Source: Pseudomonadota bacterium (GTDB lineage: Bacteria > Pseudomonadota > Alphaproteobacteria > Rhodobacterales > Rhodobacteraceae). From it: 64,000 bases of DNA. Shown piece by piece: positions 28,267 through 38,741 of this stretch (positions within the stretch are counted from its first letter, which is position 1; every line of letters begins with the position of its first letter). The stretch lies in the NCBI GenBank assembly GCA_020161655.1, contig JAIUPC010000012.1, positions 531,740-595,739 of the forward strand, read 5' to 3'. The notes under the pieces are model-generated. The model was not told the origin of the DNA and searched no databases. It saw only the letters and a program-made list of their open reading frames with translations. Both the position numbers and the translations under genes were made by a program.

Positions 28267-28953
28267 ATGCTGACCCGCAAGCAACTGGAACTCTTGGATT
28301 TCATTCAAAAGCGGATGGTGCGCGACGGCGTTCCGCCCTCCTTCGACGAGATGAAGGATGCGCTGGATCTGAGGTCGAAGTCGGGCATCCACCGGCTTAT
28401 CACCGCGCTTGAGGAGCGTGGCTTCATCCGCCGCCTGCCGCACCGGGCCCGCGCGCTTGAGGTGCTGAAGCTGCCGGAGGCGATGGAGAAGCCGGGGTTC
28501 AGCCCAAGGGTGATCGAGGGCGACCGCACCGATCCGCCGAAGGGTGCGATGAAGGTGAGCGAGGTTCATGCGCTCGAACTGCCGGTTATGGGGCGCATCG
28601 CCGCCGGTGTGCCGATCGAGGCGATTTCCGAGGTTTCGCACCATGTCGCGGTGCCTGGCTCCATGCTCTCCGGCCGGGGCCAGCATTACGCGCTTGAGGT
28701 CAAGGGCGATTCGATGATCGAGGCCGGGATCAACGATGGCGACATCGTGGTGATCCGCGAACAGACGATAGCCGACAATGGCGATATCGTCGTGGCCCTC
28801 GTCGAAGGGCATGAGGCGACACTGAAGCGCTACCGTCGTAAGGGCGGGATGATTGCGCTTGAGGCGGCGAACCCGGCCTATGAGACGCGGGTGCTGCCTG
28901 AGGATCAGGTCAAGGTTCAAGGCAGGCTCGTCGGCCTGATCCGCAGCTACTGA
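28267..28953 (+). CDS. lexA: SOS repressor LexA
   Basis: 228 residues from the ATG at 28267 ([17 protein letters not shown]). Winged-helix DNA-binding domain at 1–70, and a self-cleavage domain with an Ala-Gly bond in [11 protein letters not shown], nucleophile Ser in [11 protein letters not shown] and Lys in ATLKRY. It represses DNA-damage genes and cleaves itself on RecA filaments. A tandem operator lies directly upstream. The 3' end overlaps comEC by seven bases tail to tail. Confidence 0.97.
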   Translation: MLTRKQLELLDFIQKRMVRDGVPPSFDEMKDALDLRSKSGIHRLITALEERGFIRRLPHRARALEVLKLPEAMEKPGFSPRVIEGDRTDPPKGAMKVSEVHALELPVMGRIAAGVPIEAISEVSHHVAVPGSMLSGRGQHYALEVKGDSMIEAGINDGDIVVIREQTIADNGDIVVALVEGHEATLKRYRRKGGMIALEAANPAYETRVLPEDQVKVQGRLVGLIRSY

Positions 28954-31040
28954 GCCGCGGCAAGGCGCCGCCTCTCATCGGCGGCGCGGCTGTTCCAGAG
29001 CCTTGTCCCGGCGACGGCTTTTGCCGTGACGATCTCAGTGCCCTCGCCCGCGTGGCTGAAAGCGAGCGCGCCGGTCTGGCGCAGGCGGGTCTGGTCGAAA
29101 ACCTCGCAAGCATGCCTGTCCGCGCCCTCCGGCCAATCGCCGTTCAGGACCACCATCGTGCCCGGCGCGGCAGTGGCGCATAGGGCGACGGCGCGGTCGG
29201 GGGCGGTCTTGCCGGTCAGGTGATAGATCGGCCTGTCGCCGAAATGCCCCTGCCATTCGCCGCGCCTGACCGGCGCACCACCGCGCGCAAAGGCCGCGTC
29301 CTGCAAGGCGGCGTCGCCGTCATCCTCAAGCCAGTTCTTGGCGATGAAGCCGCCGCCCTTCGGCTTGGAGAGGATGCGCCCCCCCTCGCCCATCACGCCG
29401 ACCAGCCCGCCGTCGCCGGCGATCAGGAGCGCCGGACGCTCTGCCCCGACCCAGAGTGCGAAGGCGGCGGCGGCAAGCGTCGCCCCCCCAGCCCTCAGCC
29501 AAATCGGTCGGGCGATGAAGGCGGAGACGCCGCCAAGGCCAAGGAGCGGCAGGACCACCGCAGGCGGCGTCGGCACCGCGCGCACCGCGCCGTCCATTGC
29601 TGCAACGTATTCGGCGACCTGAAGGATCAGCGTCGTCCCCAACCCCATTGCCCAGAGCGCCGGCCCGGCAAGGCCGACGGGCGCCAGCACCGCCGCGATC
29701 ACACCGGCGGGCATGACGATCAGGCCCATGATCGGCACGGCGGCGAAATTGGCGATCAGCCCGTATTCGGCGATGCGGTTGAAGTGGACGGCGGCGATGG
29801 GTGCAGTGGCGGTCCCGGCAGCGAGGGAGGACAGGATCAGCATTGCGGCGGGGCGCAGGAGGCGCGGGATCCTCTCCTGCATCTTCGCCCAAGGGCCGAA
29901 GGTGACGATCAGCGCGACGGTCGCACCGAATGACATCTGGAACCCCGGCTCGACCAGGCTTTCCGGCTCGATCGCCAGAAGGACGAGGGCGGCGATGGCG
30001 ACGGAGCGGAGCGAAATGGCGCGGCGGTCGGCCAGCACCGCGACCAGCATCACGGTGACCATGACCCAGGCGCGCCGCGTCGCCACATCGGGCCCGGCGA
30101 GGATCAGATAGAGCGTGGCCGCGACGAGGGCGACGGCGGCGGCAAGCTTCTTGGTGTTGAGCCTCAATGCCAGTGGCGGCACCAGTGCAAGCCCATAGCG
30201 CAGCGCGCCGAACACAAAGCCGCTCAGAAGCCCCATGTGCAGGCCGGAGATGGAGATCAGGTGTGAGAGGTTCGAGTTCCGAAGCGCATCGTTGGTGGCG
30301 GCATTCACCGCCGATCGGTCGCCGGTCATCAGCGCCGCCGCGAAGGCGCCGGACTGACCGCCGATCGCCTTCTGCATTCCTTCGGACAGCCACATGCGGA
30401 CCCGGAAGGCGGCCAGCCAGAGGCTGTGGTCAGGCGGCTGAAGCTCAAGAACCGGCGTCCGCGAGTAGCCGACGCCGCCCAGCCCGGAGAACCATGCAAG
30501 GCGCTGGAAGTCGAAGCCGCCGGGGGCCACCGGCCCGTCGGGCGGCGAAAGATGTGCGGTCAGGATCACGCGCATGCCCGGTTGCAGCCCGGCGCTTTCG
30601 GCATCGTCGTGGAGCGCTACGCGGACAAGGCCGGGCGTGCGGTCGGGCGAGGTCCGCGACAGCACCAGCTCATCAAGCGTGATGCGCGGCTGGTCGGAGA
30701 AGGACCGGTCGATGTCGACGATGCGCCCTTCGACCGGCCCGTAGTAGCGGAAGGACAGGACGGGCGCGGAGACCGCATTTGCCCGCCAGACCGAGAGCGC
30801 GAATCCCGCCGCGACTAGCGCCACCGCCATGGCCGGGACGCGCAGAAGGAGGGGACCGCGAAGCGACATGGCCATTGCTGCCAGAAATGCCACCAGTACC
30901 GCGCCCCAGACCAGCCCCCCCGGCTCGGTCGGCAGAAGGAAGTAGGGACCGATCCCCAGCGACAGGAACACCGGCGCCCAGGGCAGAAGGTTTCCCCGCG
31001 CCGCATCGAGCGCCTCCAGCGGTCGGATCAGCCGTCGCAC
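28947..31040 (-). CDS. comEC: ComEC/Rec2-type DNA uptake channel protein
   Basis: 697 residues from the GTG at 31040 ([21 protein letters not shown]), with AGGG eight bases upstream; a TTG at 31061 is a weaker alternative. N-terminal membrane segments are followed by an OB-like DUF4131 region, then a polytopic competence domain with the hallmark [15 protein letters not shown]. The C-terminal ~200 residues have no HxHxDH metallo-beta-lactamase motif that I can see. ComEC proteins carry transforming DNA across the inner membrane. It converges on lexA and is divergent from gltX. Confidence 0.9.
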   Translation of the reverse strand: MRRLIRPLEALDAARGNLLPWAPVFLSLGIGPYFLLPTEPGGLVWGAVLVAFLAAMAMSLRGPLLLRVPAMAVALVAAGFALSVWRANAVSAPVLSFRYYGPVEGRIVDIDRSFSDQPRITLDELVLSRTSPDRTPGLVRVALHDDAESAGLQPGMRVILTAHLSPPDGPVAPGGFDFQRLAWFSGLGGVGYSRTPVLELQPPDHSLWLAAFRVRMWLSEGMQKAIGGQSGAFAAALMTGDRSAVNAATNDALRNSNLSHLISISGLHMGLLSGFVFGALRYGLALVPPLALRLNTKKLAAAVALVAATLYLILAGPDVATRRAWVMVTVMLVAVLADRRAISLRSVAIAALVLLAIEPESLVEPGFQMSFGATVALIVTFGPWAKMQERIPRLLRPAAMLILSSLAAGTATAPIAAVHFNRIAEYGLIANFAAVPIMGLIVMPAGVIAAVLAPVGLAGPALWAMGLGTTLILQVAEYVAAMDGAVRAVPTPPAVVLPLLGLGGVSAFIARPIWLRAGGATLAAAAFALWVGAERPALLIAGDGGLVGVMGEGGRILSKPKGGGFIAKNWLEDDGDAALQDAAFARGGAPVRRGEWQGHFGDRPIYHLTGKTAPDRAVALCATAAPGTMVVLNGDWPEGADRHACEVFDQTRLRQTGALAFSHAGEGTEIVTAKAVAGTRLWNSRAADERRRLAAAQ

Positions 31041-31121
31041 CCTTGTTTCCCTGCCTGCCAATGCCTATTGAACGCGCAGTCCAGCCTCTCCGCTCATGGT
31101 TTCCGAAAGGTTAACGCGCGT

Positions 31122-32522
31122 ATGTCCGAGATCGTCACCCGCTTCGCGCCCTCGCCCACCGGCTATTTGCATATCGGCGGGGCCAGGACGGCGCTCTTCA
31201 ACTGGCTCTTCGCGCGCGGGCGCGATGGCAAGTTCCTTCTGCGCATCGAGGATACCGACCGGGAGCGTTCGACCCCTGAAGCCACGGAGGCAATCCTCAA
31301 GGGCCTGACCTGGCTTGGCCTTGACTGGGACGGCGATGTCGTCAGCCAGTTCGACCGCAAGGACCGCCATGCCGAAGTCGCGCATGAGATGCTGGCGCGT
31401 GGCACCGCCTACAAGTGCTTTTCGACGCAAGCCGAGATCGAGGCCTTCCGCGAGGCGGAAAAGGCGCGCGGCGTCAGTTATCCAGTGTTCCTGAGCCCCT
31501 GGCGCGATGCCGATCCGGCGACCTACCCGGATGCGCCCTATGTGGTCCGCATGAAGGCCCCGCGCGAAGGCCAGACGGTGATCGACGACAAGGTGCAGGG
31601 CAAGGTCGTCATCCAGAACGCCACGCTCGACGACATGATCGTGCTTCGTTCGGACGGCACGCCGGTCTACATGCTGGCCGTCGTCGTGGACGATCACGAC
31701 ATGGGCGTGACCCATGTGATCCGGGGCGACGATCACCTCAACAACGCCGCGCGCCAGCAGATGGTCTATGACGCGATGGGCTGGGCGGTGCCGGTTTGGG
31801 CGCATATCCCGCTGATCCACGGGCCGGACGGCAAGAAGCTCTCGAAGCGCCACGGTGCGGTCGGGCTTCACGAGTATCAGGCGCTGGGATACCCGGCTGC
31901 GGCCATGCGCAACTACCTCGCGCGGCTCGGCTGGGCGCATGGCGATGCGGAGTTCTTCACCGACGCCGAGGCGAAGGAATGGTTCAGCCTTGAGGGAATC
32001 GGGCGGGCGCCGGCGCGGCTCGACTTCAAGAAACTGGAGAATCTCTCAGGCCAGCATATCGCCGCGACGGCGGATGCCGATCTGCTGCCGGAAATTCTGG
32101 CCTTTTTCGGTGCGGCAAAATTGCCAGAACCTTCGCAGTCGCAGAAAGACGGGTTGGCGCGGGCGCTTTTCAGCGTCAAGGAGCGGGCAAAGACATTCCC
32201 GGAACTTCTTGATAAGGCACACTTTGTGTTGACCAATCGGCCCATATCCATGGACGAGAAGGCGGCGAAGTCCCTTGATCCGGTATCCCGTCGTATACTG
32301 TCAGAATTGACGCCGCAGTTGCAAAATGCTAGCTGGGAGCGCGACAAGCTGGAGTCCACGGTGGCAGGCGTTGCCGAGGCACATGGAATGGGGCTTGGCA
32401 AGGTTGCCGGGCCGCTTCGGGCGGCTCTCGCGGGACGCGCGGTCACCCCCAGCGTCTTCGACATGATGCTGGTTCTCGGGCGGGACGAATCCCTCGCCCG
32501 GATGAAGGATGTGGCGGACTGA
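31122..32522 (+). CDS. gltX: Glutamate–tRNA ligase
   Basis: Class I synthetase, 466 residues from the ATG at 31122 ([14 protein letters not shown]). HIGH-type motif [14 protein letters not shown], and the KMSKS-type motif [10 protein letters not shown] near residue 240. The family zinc-site region is not obvious. Codon use loosens toward the C terminus (nt 32090–32340, near 53% G+C in places). gltA follows after 77 bp. Confidence 0.95.
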   Translation: MSEIVTRFAPSPTGYLHIGGARTALFNWLFARGRDGKFLLRIEDTDRERSTPEATEAILKGLTWLGLDWDGDVVSQFDRKDRHAEVAHEMLARGTAYKCFSTQAEIEAFREAEKARGVSYPVFLSPWRDADPATYPDAPYVVRMKAPREGQTVIDDKVQGKVVIQNATLDDMIVLRSDGTPVYMLAVVVDDHDMGVTHVIRGDDHLNNAARQQMVYDAMGWAVPVWAHIPLIHGPDGKKLSKRHGAVGLHEYQALGYPAAAMRNYLARLGWAHGDAEFFTDAEAKEWFSLEGIGRAPARLDFKKLENLSGQHIAATADADLLPEILAFFGAAKLPEPSQSQKDGLARALFSVKERAKTFPELLDKAHFVLTNRPISMDEKAAKSLDPVSRRILSELTPQLQNASWERDKLESTVAGVAEAHGMGLGKVAGPLRAALAGRAVTPSVFDMMLVLGRDESLARMKDVAD

Positions 32523-32599
32523 AGCCTTTCGGGCCCTGATCCGCGTCGTTCACAATCCGGCGCTGCCCCCTCGCGGCCGGATCACAAAAGGAGCCCGGG

Positions 32600-33895
32600 A
32601 TGGCCGATACGACCAAGACTGCCACGCTTACCCTTGACGGCAAGACCTATGAACTCCCGGTGCTGAAGGGAACCATCGGCCCGGACGTGATCGACATCCG
32701 CAAGCTTTACGGCGAGGCGGACGTCTTCACCTACGATCCCGGCTTCACCTCGACCGCGGCCACCGACAGCGCCATCACCTATATCGACGGCGACAAGGGC
32801 GAGCTTCTCTATCGCGGCTATCCGATCGAACAGCTGGCGGATCAGTCGCATTATCTTGAGGTCTGCTACCTCCTTCTCTACGGCGAACTGCCCGACAAGG
32901 CGCAGATGGCCGATTTCGAGATGCGCGTGACCAAGCACACCATGGTTCACGAGCAGATGCAGTATTTCTTCCGGGGCTTCCGGCGGGACGCGCATCCGAT
33001 GGCGACCATGGTCGGCGTCGTCGGCGCGATGTCGGCCTTCTATCATGACTCGACGGACATCTCCGACCCATGGCAGCGCGAGGTCGCCGCGATCCGCATG
33101 ATCGCGAAGCTTCCGACCATCGCCGCGATGGCCTACAAGTATTCGGTCGGCCAGCCCTTCGTCTATCCGAAGAACGCGCTGAGCTATGCCGGCAACTTCC
33201 TCAACATGTGCTTCGCGGTTCCGGCCGAGGATTACGTGGTCAACCCGATCCTCGAAAAAGCGATGGACCGGATCATGATGCTGCATGCGGATCATGAACA
33301 GAACGCATCGACCTCGACGGTGCGGCTTGCCGGCTCGTCGGGCGCCAATCCCTTCGCCTGCATCGCCGCCGGCATTGCCTGCCTCTGGGGTCCGGCGCAT
33401 GGCGGCGCCAACCAGGCCTGCCTTGAGATGCTGAAGGAAATCGGCACCGTCGACCGCATTCCCGAATACATCGCCAAGGCGAAGGACAAGAATTCGGGCT
33501 TCCGGCTGATGGGCTTCGGCCACCGGGTCTACAAGAACTTCGATCCGCGCGCCAAGGTGATGAAGGAAAGCGCCGATGAGGTGCTGGACCTTCTCGGCAT
33601 CCACAACAACCCCTTGCTGCAGGTCGCCAAGGAACTGGAGCGTATCGCGCTGTCGGATGAGTACTTCATCTCGAAGAAGCTCTATCCGAACGTCGACTTC
33701 TACTCCGGCATCATCCTTGAGGCGATGGGCTTCCCGACGTCGATGTTCACGCCGATCTTCGCCATCTCGCGCACCGTCGGCTGGATTTCCCAGTGGAAGG
33801 AAATGATCGCCGACCCGACCCAGAAGATCGGCCGCCCGCGTCAGCTTTACATCGGCCAGACCCGGCGCGACTATCAGGACGTGACCAGCCGCTGA
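32600..33895 (+). CDS. gltA: Citrate synthase
   Basis: TCA-cycle entry enzyme, 431 residues, the hexameric type-I bacterial length. Active-site His in [10 protein letters not shown], second His in [14 protein letters not shown] and Asp in NVDFYSG. The start is preceded by AAAAGGAG. A strong intrinsic terminator follows 21 bases after the stop. Confidence 0.97.
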   Translation: MADTTKTATLTLDGKTYELPVLKGTIGPDVIDIRKLYGEADVFTYDPGFTSTAATDSAITYIDGDKGELLYRGYPIEQLADQSHYLEVCYLLLYGELPDKAQMADFEMRVTKHTMVHEQMQYFFRGFRRDAHPMATMVGVVGAMSAFYHDSTDISDPWQREVAAIRMIAKLPTIAAMAYKYSVGQPFVYPKNALSYAGNFLNMCFAVPAEDYVVNPILEKAMDRIMMLHADHEQNASTSTVRLAGSSGANPFACIAAGIACLWGPAHGGANQACLEMLKEIGTVDRIPEYIAKAKDKNSGFRLMGFGHRVYKNFDPRAKVMKESADEVLDLLGIHNNPLLQVAKELERIALSDEYFISKKLYPNVDFYSGIILEAMGFPTSMFTPIFAISRTVGWISQWKEMIADPTQKIGRPRQLYIGQTRRDYQDVTSR

Positions 33896-33916
33896 GCGTC
33901 CTTCGGGAACAACAGG

Positions 33917-33946
33917 AAGGCCGCCCCGACGGGCGGCCTTTTGCTT
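33917..33946 (+). terminator. Intrinsic terminator of gltA
   Basis: Ten-base stem AAGGCCGCCC / GGGCGGCCTT with a four-base CGAC loop, followed by TTGCTT. Confidence 0.88.
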
Positions 33947-34013
33947 GTCCGGGCACCGGGCTTTACTCGGCGAAGCAGGCGCAGCATGCTGACCCTGCCT
34001 TGTCCGATGAGCC

Positions 34014-35210
34014 ATGATGCGCAAAGCCTTCTTCGCCTCTTACTGGTTCTGGCACTGCGGCGAAGGTTTCCAGACCATCCTCTTCACCTGGTACATGGTT
34101 TTCTACGCCCGGCTTTCGGCGACCGAGATCGGGTTCTACCAGTCGCTGCAACTCTTCCCGTTCCTGTTCCTGACCGCCATCGGCGGAACCCTGACCGACC
34201 GGATCGGCGCAAGGACCAGCTTTGCCGCATCCACCGGGCTTTTCGCGCTGGCCCTCGCCGGTTACGGGATCACCGCCGCGGGAGAGGTGTTTTCGCCCTG
34301 GCTCTTCGGCGCCTATTGCCTGGCCTCGGGGGTCCTCAGCGCAATCTCGAACCCGGCCATCGACACCTTCATCCCCGAGGCTTCGCCGCGCGTGCCCGAG
34401 GATAACGCACTGATCGCCGCGACCGTCCACAATATTGCGAAGCTGTCGGGCAACGTCGCCACACTTCTCCTGCCGATCCTCTCCGCGCCCGGCGGTTTTG
34501 CGGTGAACGGCGCGCTCATGGCGGTCAGCGCAACGCTGATCCTCTGGATGCCGCGCCGGCAGCCTGTCGCCCGCCCGGCGGGCCGGGGCCTGCCGCTGCG
34601 CCGGGTCGTGGCGCATTTCCGCGCCAATCCGGTCAGCTTCGACATCCTACTTGGCAGCGCCATGCTCGGGCTTCTCGTTGTCCCCGCCTTCTACGTCTTC
34701 AAGCCGCTGACCTTCCGCCTGCGCTTTCCCGGTGAGGGTGACCTTTACGCCCTGACCGGGATCGTCGGCTGGATCGGTGCGATCCTCGCGGCCTCGTTTG
34801 CCGTCCGCCTCTCGCCCCGGATCGCCCGGCCCGGTCGCGTCGCCCTTGGCATCTGGGGTGCTTGCGCGCTCCTCGTCCTCAGCCTTCTCGTGGTGCCGGG
34901 CTTTGCCGGCTACATCGCCGTCCTCTTCCTTCTCGGCGCAAACCAGGTCGGAAAGGCGCTGATCTATGGCCGCTACCTGCGCGAAGCACCGGCAGAGGAT
35001 CGCGGCACGCTGATCGGCATCGACCAGACGGCCTTCTGGGGCCTCGCCACCATCGGAACGATATGGCTCGGCTGGCTCGTCGACAGGATCGGCCTGACGG
35101 ACGCCATGATCGTCAACACAGGGGCCATCCTGGCCTCGATCGCCCTTCTCGCACTCAGGCGCCGCATTTCCGGCATCGGGCGCCGGTCGGGCGATTTCCC
35201 CAAGGCATGA
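34014..35210 (+). CDS. Major facilitator superfamily transporter
   Basis: 398 residues with about twelve hydrophobic segments in two halves. The loop GGTLTDRIGARTS after helix 2 is an MFS motif-A variant, repeated weakly as WLVDRIGLTD in the second half. Start at ATG 34014, with another ATG directly after. Substrate cannot be told from the sequence. Most similar in layout to small bacterial drug or metabolite exporters. It stands alone between the gltA terminator and a convergent gene. Confidence 0.85.
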   Translation: MMRKAFFASYWFWHCGEGFQTILFTWYMVFYARLSATEIGFYQSLQLFPFLFLTAIGGTLTDRIGARTSFAASTGLFALALAGYGITAAGEVFSPWLFGAYCLASGVLSAISNPAIDTFIPEASPRVPEDNALIAATVHNIAKLSGNVATLLLPILSAPGGFAVNGALMAVSATLILWMPRRQPVARPAGRGLPLRRVVAHFRANPVSFDILLGSAMLGLLVVPAFYVFKPLTFRLRFPGEGDLYALTGIVGWIGAILAASFAVRLSPRIARPGRVALGIWGACALLVLSLLVVPGFAGYIAVLFLLGANQVGKALIYGRYLREAPAEDRGTLIGIDQTAFWGLATIGTIWLGWLVDRIGLTDAMIVNTGAILASIALLALRRRISGIGRRSGDFPKA

Positions 35211-35223
35211 ACGCCCATCAAAG

Positions 35224-35260
35224 GGAGGCCGCCGGGAAGCATGGCCCCCGGCGGCCCTCC
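35224..35260. terminator. Bidirectional hairpin between convergent genes
   Basis: Stem of GGAG plus GCCGCCGGG pairing with CCCGGCGGC plus CTCC (one bulged C), loop of ten bases. It lies between the MFS stop and the EF-G-like stop. No T-run, so strength is uncertain. Confidence 0.5.
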
Positions 35261-35264
35261 GACC

Positions 35265-37190
35265 TCACGCCTCGGCGAACTCCTTCGAAATCCGCTCGGC
35301 CTCGCGACCGTAGATTTCCTCGTAATGGTCGAAGGTGCTGTCATACCAGGCGGTGCCTTGCGTCGCACCTCCAAGCGCCATGACAAGGTCATCCTCCGCC
35401 GAAGCCGGCAGGAGCGCGCGGAAGAGATCCCAGCCCCGATAGTTGGGGTTGCCCTCAAAGCCCAGCACCTGCCCTTTCAAGGACGAGATCATCGAAACCA
35501 TCGCCCCGGAATAGACCGAAGGCACATGGATCTCGATCCGCTGTACCGGCTGCAGAAGGATAGGGCCGGCCTTCGGCAAAGCCTCGCGCAGCGCCATCCT
35601 TCCGGCGGTACGGAAGGCAAAGTCGTTGCTGTCGACCGCATGGTGCTTGCCATCCGTCAGCGTGACGGCGACATCGGTGACCGGAAAGCCCAACGGACCC
35701 TTGTCGAGCGCCTCGCGCGCGCCCTCCTCGACGGAAGGGATGAAGTTCCGGGGCACCGTGCCGCCCTTCACCACCTCGTTGAAGCGGAAGCCGTCGCCAC
35801 GCCCGGCGGGCTTCACCGTCACCGCCACATCGGCGAACTGCCCGGCCCCGCCCGATTGCTTGCGGTGGCGGTACTGCTCATCGACCGGCTTCGAGATGGT
35901 CTCAAGATAGCGCGGGCTTTGCGGCGCCGTCGCCACCTCGATGCCGAAATCATCGCCAAGTGCGGCCAAGACCTGCCGTTCCTGCATCGGCCCCTGAAAG
36001 CGCAGGATCGCCTGGCCCGAGCCCGCATCCTGGTCAAGCCGCAGCATCGGATCGGCCTCGGTCAGCCGCGCGAGGGCGGTCGAAAGCCGCACATCGTCGC
36101 GCTCATGCACCGGTGTCACTACACGGGCGAGCGACGGCGTGCAGCCCTTGCCCCAATCCGGCACAGGACCGGCGGCGCCCGCAGAAAACACCCGCCCCGC
36201 ATCCAACTGATCGGATTTCACCGACATGCCGATCTGGCCGGCCTCAAGATGGTCCTTGCCGGGCTTGCCGCCCGGCTCCGCCAGCCCGCCAAGCCCGGCG
36301 CCGCCAAGCTGCCCGCCGGCCTTCACACCCTCCGCCAGCGCGCGGATGAAGACGCATTTCCCCAGATGCTTGCGAATCTGGGCATGAAAGCCAACCGCGA
36401 CCCCGTCCTTGACGCCAAGCCGCGCCTTCAGCGCCGCAACCTCCGGCACCTCATGCCTCAGACCCTTCATCAGCCGCAGAATGCCGTTCCGGTGGCTTGC
36501 GGAGCCAAGGAAGGCCGGCACCAGCGCCCGGTCCTGCGTCTCGCGCCGGGCGATCTCGAACAAGGCCCCCTTGGCCGGCTCATGATCCTCGATCAACTCC
36601 TCCAGCAGCTTGTCATCGAAATCCGACATATGCTCCAGCAGCTCGGCCCGTGCCTCATGCTCGCGCGGGGCCTCGGCTTTCGGCATCTCGACAAGCTGCG
36701 AGGTCTGGCCCTCGCGGTAGCGCCAGGCGCGCTCGGAGATGAGGTCGATGGCGCCGACGATCTGGCCACCCTCGCGGATCGGGATCTGCCGAAGCACGAT
36801 CGGATGGCCGGAATAGGCTTGAAGCGCGCCGACGATGTCACGGATGCGGCCCTTCGGCGTGTCCATCCGGTTGATGAAGATGAAGCAGGGCACGCCCGCC
36901 GCCTCGATGGCGCGGAGCCAGGGTGCGGCCAGCACTGCCTCGTCCGGGTCGGGCGAGACGCAAAGCACCGCCGCATCGGCGGCCAGAAGCGCTGCCCCGC
37001 CCATGCGGGCGAACTCCGGCCCGCCGGCCACGTCCAATGCACCCCAGTCCTCGCCCATGAAACGGAAGCGGGTCAGGGAAAGATGGCCGGCCGTCTCGGA
37101 TTGGGGATGGGCATCTTCCAGCGCTGCAAGCGCCTTCACCAGCTCCGTTTTCCCCGATTGAGACGGCCCGAGTACCGCGACGCAGCGCAT
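35265..37190 (-). CDS. Elongation factor G-like GTPase
   Basis: 641 residues from the ATG at 37190, with AGGGGGA upstream. The P-loop is GPSQSGKT at about 8–15. Domains II–V follow the EF-G order, with QSGGAGQFADVAVTVKP as the domain-IV loop region and IHVPSVYSGAMVSMISSLKGQVLGFE in domain V. The G3 motif is DVAGGPEF, not DTPGH, and G4 is NRMD, not NKMD, so GTP hydrolysis may differ from true EF-G. It resembles the EF-G2-type paralogs of unknown role found beside standard FusA. It is not the main FusA (no str operon). Confidence 0.82.
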   Translation of the reverse strand: MRCVAVLGPSQSGKTELVKALAALEDAHPQSETAGHLSLTRFRFMGEDWGALDVAGGPEFARMGGAALLAADAAVLCVSPDPDEAVLAAPWLRAIEAAGVPCFIFINRMDTPKGRIRDIVGALQAYSGHPIVLRQIPIREGGQIVGAIDLISERAWRYREGQTSQLVEMPKAEAPREHEARAELLEHMSDFDDKLLEELIEDHEPAKGALFEIARRETQDRALVPAFLGSASHRNGILRLMKGLRHEVPEVAALKARLGVKDGVAVGFHAQIRKHLGKCVFIRALAEGVKAGGQLGGAGLGGLAEPGGKPGKDHLEAGQIGMSVKSDQLDAGRVFSAGAAGPVPDWGKGCTPSLARVVTPVHERDDVRLSTALARLTEADPMLRLDQDAGSGQAILRFQGPMQERQVLAALGDDFGIEVATAPQSPRYLETISKPVDEQYRHRKQSGGAGQFADVAVTVKPAGRGDGFRFNEVVKGGTVPRNFIPSVEEGAREALDKGPLGFPVTDVAVTLTDGKHHAVDSNDFAFRTAGRMALREALPKAGPILLQPVQRIEIHVPSVYSGAMVSMISSLKGQVLGFEGNPNYRGWDLFRALLPASAEDDLVMALGGATQGTAWYDSTFDHYEEIYGREAERISKEFAEA

Positions 37191-37317
37191 GATCTGATCC
37201 CCCTGCGGCACAAGTGAGGCGCTTCCGGAAACCGGGCCCCGTGCCGAAGGGCCATGCGCCCTGATGCCCCAACTCTCTGCGCCCGCCGCCGGGCGGTCAA
37301 GACGTCAAACGCCTGTC

Positions 37318-37340
37318 GCTTCTTCGTTGCTGAAATACCC
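37318..37340 (-). repeat. Dispersed intergenic element, copy 3
   Basis: On the minus strand: GGGTATTT, CAG, CAACGAAGAAGC. It lies downstream of the enoyl-CoA hydratase gene and upstream of the EF-G-like gene, with a GC hairpin 48 bases before it (37389–37411). Confidence 0.7.
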
Positions 37341-37388
37341 AAAGACCCGAGCTGCCTCGGCTGAAGCCGGGGTGGCGAGAGATATCGT

Positions 37389-37411
37389 GGCGCGGGGGGT
37401 AGCCCCGCGCC
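37389..37411. repeat. GC hairpin downstream of enoyl-CoA hydratase gene
   Basis: Perfect nine-base stem GGCGCGGGG / CCCCGCGCC with a five-base loop, 13 bases past the hydratase stop. There is no T-run. It is possibly the hairpin part of dispersed element copy 3. Confidence 0.5.
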
Positions 37412-37424
37412 TCATTCAGCTAAC

Positions 37425-38201
37425 CTAACGGCCCTCGAACTTTGCCGGGCGCTTTTCAAGGAACGCGGTCACGCCCTCGCGGAAGTCATGGCTCTTGCCG
37501 CAATCGGCCTGCAACTTCGCCTCGAGCGCCAGTTGCGCGTCAAGGTCATTGGCATAGCTCTGCCTCAGCGCGCGCTTGAGGTTGCGGTAGGCGACCGTCG
37601 GCCCCTCGGCGAGTTGCCCGGCCAGTGCCCTCCAGTGACCCTCGAAGGCCTCGTCGGCGACGCAGTCCCAGATCATCCCCCATTCGGCTGCCTGCCGTGC
37701 CATCACCTTGCCGGCGAACAAGGCCGCCCCCATCGCGCGGGGGAAACCCACCTGCCGCGGCAGCCAGTAGGTGCCTCCGGCATCGGGAATGAGGCCGATC
37801 CGGCTGAAGGCCTGCACGAAGGTGGCGCTTTCCGCCGCGATCACCACATCGGCGGCCAGGGCAAGGTTCGCGCCCGCGCCGGCAGCGGCGCCATTGACAG
37901 CGGCAATGACCGGCACCGGCGCATCATAGATCGCCTTCAGCATCGGCTCGTATTCGTCGCGGAGCGTCGCTTCGAGGTCGATCCTTGCGGCATTGCCGCC
38001 ATCGGCCAGATCCTGCCCGGAACAGAAGGCGCGCCCCGCCCCGGTCAGGACGATCACCCGCGCTGTCCGCGTGGCCTCGGTCAGCGCGACGGTCAGGTCG
38101 CGCCGCATCGCCGAGTTCAGCGCGTTCATCACCTCGGGGCGGTTCATCGTGATGACGGTCATGCCGCCCGTGGTTTCGACCAGAACCGGCTTCTCGCTCA
38201 T
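37425..38201 (-). CDS. Enoyl-CoA hydratase/isomerase family protein (PaaG-like)
   Basis: 258-residue crotonase-fold protein. CSGQDLADGG and VIAAVNGAAAGAGANLALAADVV form the oxyanion-hole region, and FSRIGLIPDAGGTYWLPRQVG carries an Asp at the position used by PaaG-type isomerases (GLVPDAGG) where hydratases have Glu. A role as 2-(1,2-epoxyphenyl)acetyl-CoA isomerase or a related enoyl-CoA isomerase is likelier than a classical hydratase. No other phenylacetate genes are nearby. It lies 70 bp downstream of ccmH. Confidence 0.85.
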   Translation of the reverse strand: MSEKPVLVETTGGMTVITMNRPEVMNALNSAMRRDLTVALTEATRTARVIVLTGAGRAFCSGQDLADGGNAARIDLEATLRDEYEPMLKAIYDAPVPVIAAVNGAAAGAGANLALAADVVIAAESATFVQAFSRIGLIPDAGGTYWLPRQVGFPRAMGAALFAGKVMARQAAEWGMIWDCVADEAFEGHWRALAGQLAEGPTVAYRNLKRALRQSYANDLDAQLALEAKLQADCGKSHDFREGVTAFLEKRPAKFEGR

Positions 38202-38271
38202 CGGCGCCTCTCCCTCTTGCTCCGCCTAGAGAATGCTGTGGCAGAGGTCGGGGCGGAAGCGTTACGGCACG

Positions 38272-38736
38272 TCACGACTTCAGAATTTCCGCCAGACGCT
38301 TCGCTTCATCATCCGAAAGCGGCGCCACGCCGGCCTCCGGCGCATTCTGGCGGCGGCGGAGGTAGAGCGCCGCCCCGCCAAGCCCGACCAGAAGTGCGGC
38401 CGGCCCAGCGATCCAGAGGATCAGGTTCGCGCCGCTGGTGGTGGGGTTCAAAAGCACATATTCGCCGTAGCGGTCGACGACATAGGCCACGACCGCGTCG
38501 TCGCTGTCACCCGCCACCAGCCTTTCGCGCACCAGAAGCCTGAGGTCGCGGGCAAGGCCGGCGTTCGATTCGTCGATATTCTCGTTCCGGCAGACAAGGC
38601 AGCGAAGGCCGGCGCTGATCCCCCGCGCCCGCGCCTCAAGGGCCGGATCGGCGAGGATCTCGTCGGGCTGGACCGAAAGAGACGGTGTTGCGGACAGAAG
38701 CATCAGCGCCAGAAGTGGCGCGGCAAGCCAGCGCAA
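38272..38736 (-). CDS. ccmH: Cytochrome c maturation protein CcmH (Ccl2-type)
   Basis: 154 residues: signal peptide (1–21), the thioredox motif LRCLVCRN near residue 44 that handles apocytochrome CxxCH thiols, a helix bundle (DSNAGLARDLRLLVRERL), then a C-terminal membrane anchor around 104–126. It starts five bases after the ccmF stop, so they are co-translated. Matches the short CcmH of System I, called Ccl2 in Rhodobacter. Confidence 0.94.
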   Translation of the reverse strand: MRWLAAPLLALMLLSATPSLSVQPDEILADPALEARARGISAGLRCLVCRNENIDESNAGLARDLRLLVRERLVAGDSDDAVVAYVVDRYGEYVLLNPTTSGANLILWIAGPAALLVGLGGAALYLRRRQNAPEAGVAPLSDDEAKRLAEILKS

Positions 38737-38741
38737 CGCCC

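Noticed and set aside
35241-37217. 658-codon plus-strand open frame across the EF-G-like gene
   Set aside because: Antisense shadow; the minus-strand protein has P-loop and EF-G domain motifs.
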